Assembly: GCA_027625915.1 (NCBI GenBank)
Contig: JANTQA010000016.1
Span: forward strand, 625,001-689,000
DNA: 64,000 nucleotides
Direction of reading: 5' to 3'
From: Anaeramoeba flamelloides
Lineage: Eukaryota > Metamonada > Anaeramoebidae
The position numbers and the translations under genes are program-made. The notes beneath the pieces were generated by a model. That model saw only the letters and a list, made by a program, of their open reading frames with translations, searched no databases and had not been told where the DNA came from. Below, piece by piece: positions 55,574 through 64,000 of this stretch (its first letter is position 1; each line of letters begins with the position of its first letter).

Positions 55574-58500
55574 TTGTTTTGGTTTTATTATATACATATA
55601 TATATATATATAATCATATAATTTATTTTTATTCAAATATGTTAAATATCCTTTTTTTTTTTTTTTTTTTTTTTTGTTAAATTTAAACATTTAAAGATAT
55701 GTCGTTGTGATAAAATAAATTAATTTTTATCTTTTGTTTTTGATTTCCAATTATTTATCAAATTTTCATCTTTTTTTATTATTTATTCTTTTTAAAAATT
55801 TTATTGACTTTAGTGTGCACTTTTATATTTTTTTTTTCAAAAATGAACGTGATAAGGAAAATTTTTCAAATATTTTTTTTACTTATTTTTAACTGATCAA
55901 TAAAGATATCTGATAAATTCAAAACTATATATAACATAATCGAATAACATAAAACTCGGAAAATTTTTTCAAAAAAAAATCTCTAAATTTTGTATTTTTA
56001 AAATACACTCCCATAATAAACACCATTATATAAATAAAAATTTTGAAAAAGGTGGTAAACTTTATTAGATATTAATCGGAATTGAAAAAAAAATGAAAAT
56101 TTTGATTTTTATTTTTTTTCATTTTTAATTGTAAAATTTTTAAAATTTTATTTGACTATGTGGAGAGATAATTTTAATCTATTGTTTTAATAATCTAAAA
56201 AGAATCATATTTTTTCAATTTTAAAATAAAATAAAATATTTCTTTCAAAAGATATCGCTAAATTAAATTGAAAAAATGCTTTTTTTTTCTGTTTTTGGAA
56301 TATTTTTTATCGGTAAATATTTTTTTCATTTTTGAGTTTTTATATTATCCCCTGTTTTTTTTCTGAAAATTTTTTTATTAACTTTGATTATTTTCTTTCT
56401 TAATATACAATCTAAAATTCATTCGTTGATTTTAATTAATTTCTAAAAAAAAAAAAAAATACCAAAAAATAGGCGTTTTTTTTTACAAAAGTCGAGAAAT
56501 TTTGAAAAATGGGTAAACAAATCTTAATAAGTATAATCGCCTGCTTTTCTTAATTTAATTAAATTATCTTAACTTTGAGAAAAATCAATTTATAAAAGAT
56601 GTATAACTAAAATCCAATATGTAATTTTGTCTAAACATAATTTTGGGATTTTATTTTTTACTTGTGGTTTGTTGTTAAAACGAAAAAGTTAAATAACCAT
56701 TAGAAATGTCTTACTTCAAAATAGAATAATTATTCTTAATTAATTATTTTTAGTTTATATTTTGTAGGGGGTTATTAAAACCAAGTTTAATTAAAGAAAT
56801 TAATTAGAATTTTTGGTTTAATAAGTAAATAATTAGAATTAAATGTATTATAATAAAGTAACACTGGGGTCCAATAAGACAAAAAATCGTTATTTGGTAT
56901 ATTTATGTTTAATTGGGAACAATCTAATACGTATTATTTATATTTTCGATATTTTACAATACGGGTAAAAATATTTGAAAACATATTTATGAATCTTAAA
57001 TGTTAATTAAACTATTTAAATATCCTAAGATTTTTATTGGCTATTAACTTATTCTTTTATAATATGTTTTTGTTTATAATTTAAAGAATATTTTCATATA
57101 ATATAGCTAAGATTTTCAATGAGGATTTGATTTTATATTTTTTACTATGTGAATATTTGTAGTTATTATATTTTTTCTTTTTGATCGAAAAATTGTTTTC
57201 TGTAGAGAGATTCAAACTAAAAAAAAAAACTTTAATATATAATTCAAAGATTATGAGTATATTTTATTGTTGAAAAATGTTTTATATCCTGATTATATTT
57301 CCATTTTTTTATTGAAATTGGTGGTGCAGAATTTAGAACAAAAAAAGTGAGTTAATGTTTTTTTTTAATTTTTTCTGGAAATATTTTGACGAATATTATT
57401 TAATAATTCCTGATTATATTTGTATTAATATTTAACCAAATATTTATGACTCAACTTCAGAATAAAAATGCTATTAAAAAGTTATTTGATTTGGAATTAG
57501 GTTATAAAATAATCATCCTTTTTGAAAATCCTAATCTATACATCAAAGAATGGTTGATATCAATACGAAGTAAATCAAATTAAACAATATTTTTCTTAAT
57601 AATTTGAAAACAGTAAAATTCTGAGATAACCATTTAAAAAAAAAAAATGATGTTCGTTTTGAACTTCTACTGGTATTTATATAATAAATATGAAACATTT
57701 TCCACATTATTTTCCATACTTTTCTTTTAGAAATTAATCCCTCAAACAAAGTTTGTTGGTAATTATGGCCTCTATTTGAAAAAGGAAATGAAAATGAAGT
57801 GATCTATTGTCAAAACAATAAGATTCATTTGGATTTCCATTATGAAAATTCAAAGAAAATTCCAATAAAAAAGAAAATTATTTTTCCACGATCATTCCTA
57901 CTGTTTCAATAACATTAAAATGACAGATTTATACTAGAAAATTATATACTAAGGTAATAATCATAAATTTTTCAAAATAATTATGGATAAAAAAAAAATT
58001 CAAATATGAAAAAATAATTTCAAAATGATTACAATTTTGAAATTTCAGAAATTGAATTTTTTGTTCAAATATCATTTTAAAACTCTTTTAAAACATAAAC
58101 AATACACTTATTGTAATTGGTATCTTTGACTATAAATTTTTTTAAATTTTGTACGAAAATATTTGTATTGTAAATAAGTTTTCCAATTATCAAAAAAACA
58201 AAAAAAAAAAATTCATTAAAGTAATTTCTTTGAAAGGGATATGAATTGCGGAAATAATTATTAATAAAATTTTATCAACTTTAAATGAATTGGTTTTCGG
58301 ATTTTATTCACAAATTATTATTAAATTAATAATCGAATATAAAACATATTATTAACTAAATATTAAAAACTTTACCCCCAAAATAGATATTTTATTAATA
58401 TTCAATTCATAGCTATCAATCCAAAGGTTATCAATAACCATTTGTCTGAGAAGAAATTCGAAAAAAAAAAAAAAATAGTTGGATTCTCCTACACTTAGTC

Positions 58501-59782
58501 ATAAGTAAGATACCCTGATATTGAAACACATTTTTTATACAAGTTTCACAGTTTATCTAATTAAAAGCAGTTTTATTTCATTATAAATAATTTGAAATTT
58601 CAATCAGAACCTTTATAAAAAAAAAATTAAAAAGATTAAAAATTGATCTTGAAATTATAATCGAATATTTCTGATAAAGGGCCAAAGAAATTATCATAAA
58701 TGGGAAATAATTTGTTCTTAAAATTAATTAAGAACAAAAAAGAATCTCTCCTATTTGAAATTAGAATGCCATGTTGTGGTAGTTGTTGTGAAAATTGAAA
58801 TACGTCGACCTGAAGAAAAGATTAGTAAACAATAAAAAAGAAAAAAATAAACAATAAAATAATAAAAAAGTTTTCTTTTTAAAAATAATAAATAAATTTT
58901 TTGAAAAATCATTTGATATTATTTCGAAAAAAAAATTCTGATTAATTTTGGCAGAATATCGAATAATTTTACATAATAATTAAAAAAATAAAAAAATTTT
59001 CAAATGTAATTCCAAAGCTGGTTTTCAAAAATGTGATCAAAAAATATTTTTGAATACAGTTCTAAAAATAGGTCTACAAACCGTCATAGAACTATTTTTA
59101 TAACAGTATTTTTGAAATTTTTTTTCACATTATTTCCAAATTACACCGCTATTAAAATTATCCATTTACAAAAAGATTTTTTATAAAAAAATTAACAATT
59201 TTCCATTTAGAAAAGGTTTTAACAGTTTCAAAACAATAGTTTGGTGATAATGAATCATTAAAACTTTTAAATTTTCTCTATTTTGTGGATTTTGTTTTTT
59301 TTTTGCATTTTTTTTCAGAGGTTTCACAAGTACATAATGGATCTAAATTTTATTGGTGTATTTTAACAAAAATTGTAATTTTTCCAAAAAAAAAAATAGA
59401 GAACTTTTCCGTTAAACCCAAACTGGGGAGCGGTTTTTTGAGAAACAAAAAAAACATGAGGTTTCTATTGACTAAGAAATTACATTTAATAAACAAATAA
59501 AAATGTTTGGGGTTGCTTGTTTTTTTGATTTTTGAAAATTATTTTCCATTTTCAAATTTCTATTTCTTCCTCAAAACATTTTTATTTGTTTATTAAATGT
59601 AATTTCTTAGTCAATAGAAACCTCACGTTTTTTTTGTTTCTCAAAAAACCGCTCCCCAGTCTGGGTTTAACGGAAAAGTTCTCTATTTTTTTTTGGAAAA
59701 AAACACAGTTTTAGTTATAACAATTTTAAAATTAAGCCATCAATTTTTGCTCTTGTGGAGTAATTTTGTGTTTGGAAAAAAA
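55574..59782. other. Intergenic region, AT-rich
   Basis: No gene is recognised in about 4.2 kb. A run of T (55650-55675) and a TA-rich stretch follow the ankyrin stop. Around 57260-57480 there is weak similarity to 38700-38900. A long inverted repeat sits at 59379-59700. Short frames at 57543-57749, 59285-59500 and 59532-59714 have no support, and the last two lie on the arms of the inverted repeat. Confidence 0.5.
59379..59700. repeat. Inverted repeat, arms about 130 bp, downstream of the Myb gene
   Basis: Left arm about 59379-59509 and right arm about 59572-59700 are near-exact inverses with about three mismatches. For instance, GTTAAACCCAAACTGGGGAG pairs with CTCCCCAGTCTGGGTTTAAC. The spacer is about 60 bases. 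The right arm ends about 80 bases past the Myb stop, so a long transcript from that gene could form a large hairpin. Confidence 0.9.
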
Positions 59783-61180
59783 TTAATATTGTTTTTTTAT
59801 AACTTTGTCCATGGTTACTTTCCCACTTATTGGATCTTTTGAAAATCCAGATCCCCATTTTTTAAAAAATTCATTATCTTCCTGTAATTGCCTTCTGAAA
59901 AATGAACTACACTGATTCCCTGTTCGTAGTGGGATCACCCGAGAGAAATTCCCCCAATTGCCAGTGCCAACCTTTTTTATTCTGGTAAAAAATAATTCCT
60001 TTTCTTGTTTTGTCCATTTCCCTAATTTTGGCTTTGTTCCTTTTTCTGTGTGTCGAAAATAAAAAGCATTTGGGTTCGTATCATATGAGTTCCAACTTCG
60101 TTTTTTTGTGTTTGACCAAGACTCCCAATCTTTCGGTGCATCTATGGGCTTTGAGTATCTGTAATTTTTGGGATTAATGGTATTTTTGGTGTGGCTTTTG
60201 GGGGGTATTTTTTTTTTTTTTTTTTTGCTGATGGTTTTGAATTTTTTTGTCTTGTTAATTTTCATTGTTGGTAATTTTCTTTTTCTTGTTGGTGAATTTA
60301 AAGGACTGAATTTCTGTTTTTTGATTTGAAATGTGTTTCGCTTTTGTTTTTTTAGATCTAGCTTTCCTTCCTCTTCTTCATTCTCCTCTTCGTCTTGTGA
60401 TCTGTTTTCTTTTTCTTTTTCTTGTTCTTTTTCATTTTCATATTCTTTTTCATTTTCTTTTTCATTTTCTTTTTCATTTTCTTTTTCATTTCTTTTCGAA
60501 TTAGTCATCGCCCGATTTTTTTTGGCACTATATTGCATTTCTGCAGATTCTGATGCTTTCGAAAAATCGGGAGGATGGAATGTGTTGAGATAATTGCTCA
60601 GTCTGGTTTCTTTTTTGCTATCTAATGCTTTTCTTAATCCAATGTCCAGCTCTAGCATTGTTTCATCGCCAAACCGAACACGGCTTTGATTTTTGAAGTA
60701 TGAACCAAACCCATCCAAATCAGATTCTTCCCCACCTGAGCCACTCGCTCCGCTTTCTTCACTTTCTGAAATGAGCTGATCAAAATATTGATTCTGTTTT
60801 TTATGCTTTTTGTTTTTACATCGATCAAACTGCTGGCTTTTCCAGGATTGCTTGTAGTATTTCAATTGAAGATAGTTCTTCCATTTTTTAATCATACGAT
60901 TGGGGCTGTTTGTTTTGTGATAAAGATACCTGGCAAAGGCCTGATCAATTTCACCAAACTCAAGTAGCTTGTTGTAAAAATTATCAAAAATAAATAGCTT
61001 GTTTTTTCTTTTGCCTTCCCCCTTCTGTTTCCCTTCCCCAAACAGTGACTCGATTGTGAAATTGTTTGTTTCAATACTTTGATTCGTTAGAAACCCATTT
61101 AATTCTAAAACAGGTGCCTTAATTGGTGAACTTAACCGATTCAAATCATCTTTTGTAATGGGTGTTGTTTTTTCAAACAT
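59783..61180 (-). CDS. Myb/SANT-domain nuclear protein
   Basis: Read from MFEKTTPITKDDL at 61180 it is 465 residues. An in-frame Met 40 codons upstream (61300) adds only a hydrophobic, non-conserved stretch and is less likely. A Myb/SANT-like fold occupies about residues 387-435: GKWTKQEKELFFTRIKKVGT, NWGNFSRVIPLRTGNQCSSF, with W-W-F spacing. An RTGNQC loop is typical of SANT/Myb repeats that bind DNA or chromatin. Upstream are an acidic patch (SESEESGASGSGGEESD), a KENEKENEKENE tract with a 24-bp-type tandem (about 60400-60490), and a basic stretch that could act as a nuclear localisation signal. The role is transcription or chromatin, with an unknown target. Confidence 0.82.
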   Translation of the reverse strand: MFEKTTPITKDDLNRLSSPIKAPVLELNGFLTNQSIETNNFTIESLFGEGKQKGEGKRKNKLFIFDNFYNKLLEFGEIDQAFARYLYHKTNSPNRMIKKWKNYLQLKYYKQSWKSQQFDRCKNKKHKKQNQYFDQLISESEESGASGSGGEESDLDGFGSYFKNQSRVRFGDETMLELDIGLRKALDSKKETRLSNYLNTFHPPDFSKASESAEMQYSAKKNRAMTNSKRNEKENEKENEKENEKEYENEKEQEKEKENRSQDEEENEEEEGKLDLKKQKRNTFQIKKQKFSPLNSPTRKRKLPTMKINKTKKFKTISKKKKKKIPPKSHTKNTINPKNYRYSKPIDAPKDWESWSNTKKRSWNSYDTNPNAFYFRHTEKGTKPKLGKWTKQEKELFFTRIKKVGTGNWGNFSRVIPLRTGNQCSSFFRRQLQEDNEFFKKWGSGFSKDPISGKVTMDKVIKKQY

Positions 61181-61829
61181 GATGTAGAAAGTAACGAATT
61201 CAAAAAATAAAAAAATAAATACCAAAGAGCATCTGATAATGATTTGAAAATTTTGAAAAAGCGATGTTTGAAGATGTAGTGTCCCCATTCCACTGCACAA
61301 TTTTTTTGTTTGTTAGTTGAAAAATATTTCTGATGATGGTTTGTGCTGATCATCACCTTGATTAAATATATTTTGATTTTTCAAAATTTTTACTTTTTTA
61401 ATTTTCCTAATGAAAATATTGCTGTTTCAAAATTTCATAGCAATTCGTATCAAATACCATCCAAATAGAATCACTTTCCAGAGTATTGATCACTGGACGT
61501 TTTGACTTTATTTTGTTAATCTTTGATTTGTTTTTTCTCTGATAAACTATTGTTACAACTAAAAAAATTAGCAACCTAATATTGAGACGTTTTTGAAAAA
61601 AAGTTAATATCTTTCGTTTCGTAAAGTATAACTCAAACTGTTTCAGATTTTTTTAAACAGTTTGAGATAAATTTTGTTCAAAGAAATAACAGATAATTTT
61701 TTAAATATTTTGTGTAAAAATGAATTAATTTTAACCAATACTTTTTTTTTTTTTATTTTTTAGTCCAAGGAAAGGATATTAATTTGCTCATAATGTTGTT
61801 AGTTTTTTTTTAATTTAGGAAAATAAAAG

Positions 61830-62025
61830 GAAAATTTATTTAATTTTCGATTTATTTCTTAAAAATTAATTAAAACTCCTGTTAGGTTGTGAATTTAAAA
61901 GAATTGATTAATATCTTAAATCTACTCTATTCTTTTGAATTCTGAAAAACCTAGGTACTTGGTGGTACTGTATGGTATTTGGCGGTACTCTGTGATACCT
62001 TACGCCACTCAACAAGCCTCCACTT
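61830..62025. repeat. Modular palindrome, copy 7 (minus orientation)
   Basis: Read on the minus strand it has the degenerate tandem GAGTACCGCCAAATACCATA and CAGTACCACCAAGTACCTAG, then GTTTTTCAGAATTCAAAAG with the returning arm CTTTTAAATTC. The junction CCTAG is kept although the tandem reads GTACC instead of GTGCC. Confidence 0.65.
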
Positions 62026-63084
62026 AAATGTTAATTTTCAATTGAAATTATTACATAACTAACAAAATTTTCTTGATCACTTACTAATAACAAGATATTT
62101 TATAAGTCATTTTTTTGGATAATAAAATATATATTTTTCATACATTTTTTTAATAGTTGAATAAATTTGGATTTATTCTTTAAACCCTATGTTTCTTTTT
62201 TTTTTTTCTTTTGATAGGGCGAAAACGTCTAATAAAATAATTACTTTATTTTTTAGACTTAAAGTGATTATCGTTTCTTTTTTAAACTTAGATCAAGAAG
62301 TATTATCTCCTCGGGTTTCTAGATATCTCTGGTTTTTAATTGAATTATTAACTGATTCCTTCTTTGAAGGATTGTAATTATGTAGAAAGTAGAAATTAAA
62401 ACCTTATACATATTTTGGAATTATCAATAAAATAATTTATTTTTACAGAGAATAAATAAATACTGATAAATTAAAACAAATATTTTTAAATTTTTTCCAT
62501 CTTTTTCTGTTTTTTATATTTTTTTTATTCATACGAATAAAGAAGATGGGATTTTATTGGTTTAAATTTTCAGAAAACTTTGTTCACTTTGCTTGTTTTT
62601 GAAATATTCTTTCGAATAAACTATATTAATAATGTGGGGTTTACAAATTTTTTAAAAAAAGAAAGAAATTGGTAATAAAATGTTTGAACATTTTTTTTAT
62701 TACTAACTATCGATTATTTATTTCCTGGTATTTTTATTTTACTTTGCTTGGTAATTTTAGTAATAATAAAATTGGTGAAATACATTTTTATTATTTTTTT
62801 TTTCAAAAGTAATTGTTGTTTTGAGTTGAAATATTTTTGAGTTCTTGTTAGCTACGTTGATTTTTTTTTTTTTATTTTGACAAATTCCAATATTTTTATG
62901 AATTTATTATCAAAAAAATTGATCAAAAAATATGAAAAAAAAAAAAAAAAAAAATAACCTCTAAAAAATTTATCTTGAATATTAAAAGACAGACGAAATT
63001 TTTTTAAAAATTTTTGATTATTATTGTATTTAATTTATTTGGGTTTCCAACTTTTTCCAGAAATAAGAATTGTTTTAATTTTAT

Positions 63085-63340
63085 TTATAGAGTGGAGAAG
63101 AAAAAAATAATTAGTTGTATTTCTTAATTGGTTAGAAAGTATCGAAGAAGAGAAAATCTTATGATAATTTAGTTTCTTCTTATATGTCATTATTATGTAA
63201 TATGGCTGTTTTTGGGTAATTGGGAAAAATAAGATCTTGAATTTAGATTAAATATTGTCCAGTGTATTATTACATAAACCGTTAAATTATGTGAAAAAAA
63301 ATCAACAAGAACAAACAAAATAAATTAGGTAATTTGAAAA
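63085..63340. repeat. Dispersed repeat, direct copy of 20120-20420
   Basis: It shares GGAGAAGAAAAAAATAATTA, AGAAGAGAAAATC and TATGATAATTTAGTTTCTTC with the copy in the MED12 intron. More AT-rich than that copy, probably by decay. Confidence 0.45.
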
Positions 63341-63926
63341 AAGAAACAAAAAGCAAGGACAAAAAAAAAAAAAAGAATTAAAAAAATAAGAAAAAATATT
63401 TTTAAAAAATCAAAAATATTTCTAAATTTCAGGAAATTGTATTAGTATTATTCTTTTAACTATCTTAACCCGGTTTAAGATTTTAAAATGGGGTCTATAT
63501 TTAAGTAATTATTAAATATTATCAAATCCACTTTTACTATATTGTTCAAATCTTTTAAGTTTCATCCTCTATTAAAAATATAAAATTAATTCTCAATAAA
63601 AAGAGGTTAAAAAAATCAAACATTGTTTTTTTTTAATTTTAATTTTTTTTTTTTAAATAGTATTTTCTCATAATTTTTAATTATAAATAGTAGCAAAAAC
63701 AAATATTATTTCTTATTTTTTTAAAAAAAAAAATTTGAGAAGAATTTAGTTCATTAGAGTGTTATTATAATTCTTTATAAACGGTCATATATTTATCTTA
63801 GAGTAGGCACTATGGCCAATAAATGTCTTGAATCAAAGTTGGGAGATATAATATTTTAGATTTTTATTATGAAATTTTCCATTCATTTTAAATTGAAAAT
63901 TAATAATTTTTTTAGAATCAGAGATC

Positions 63927-63969
<43 letters not shown>

Positions 63970-64000
63970 AAGCACAAAATTAATTCATAAAAAAAAAAAA

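Larger units (their letters stand above)
61181..64000. other. AT-rich window end, repeats only
   Basis: It contains the upstream region of the Myb gene, modular palindrome copy 7 (61830-62025) and a dispersed repeat shared with 20120-20420 (63085-63340). Long A runs occur near 62940 and 63930. The 62-codon frame at 62189-62377 has no supporting similarity. No gene is recognised. Confidence 0.5.

Noticed and set aside
1-64000. LTR retroelements, virus-like elements, CRISPR arrays, rRNA and tRNA genes
   Set aside because: No long direct terminal repeats, capsid or integrase motifs, regularly spaced repeats, or GC-richer RNA gene blocks were seen.

Overview
The window is a very AT-rich nuclear segment of a protist. 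Introns are GT-AG, every gene end found is TAA, and there is no sign of an altered code. Proteins carry long K/E, N and Q tracts, and the mix of gene families (a USP25/28-type deubiquitinase, an endosomal Qa-SNARE, Mediator MED12, an NT-C2 plus dilute-domain protein, a very large single-exon ankyrin protein, a Myb/SANT protein) points to a free-living amoeboid or flagellate protist. The low-complexity style and the ankyrin consensus remind me of Anaeramoeba (Metamonada). That is an inference from style, not a proven identity.

Layout: 1453-7897 (+) is the USP25/28-like gene, two exons around a 3.2 kb intron that holds a MITE and a decayed LINE. 11477-12761 (-) is a four-exon syntaxin. 17252-32149 (-) is a long split gene that I rebuilt by splice phase as MED12. 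It includes two short exons (31885-32149 and 23814-24045), and its introns of 2.3, 3.9 and 4.3 kb are full of repeats. Its 5' end was not found. 36460-37075 holds a small uncharacterised minus-strand gene and a doubtful plus-strand exon. 45457-47994 (+) is an NT-C2/dilute protein, 50861-55573 (+) a 1570-residue ankyrin protein, and 59783-61180 (-) a Myb/SANT protein. No tRNA, rRNA, CRISPR array, LTR element or virus-like element was recognised.

The rest is mostly repeat-derived: LINE fragments (4190-5935, 34595-35650, 40500-41212 and a trace near 600-722), an element with Tc1/mariner-type ends (13214-14535), several MITE families with long terminal inverted repeats, and two near-perfect inverted repeats with arms over 100 bp (33998-34252 and 59379-59700). 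The most unusual item is a dispersed family of modular palindromes. Each copy pairs a degenerate 10-bp tandem (GTGCCGTCAA-like) with a CCTAGGTTTT junction and up to three different palindromic modules. It occurs at 5905, 20600, 31330, 35245/35545, 41213, 48540 and 61830, and four of these blocks lie in or directly after LINE 3' parts.

The genes do not form an operon or pathway. They cover ubiquitin removal, endosomal fusion, transcription (MED12, Myb) and scaffolding (NT-C2/dilute, ankyrin).
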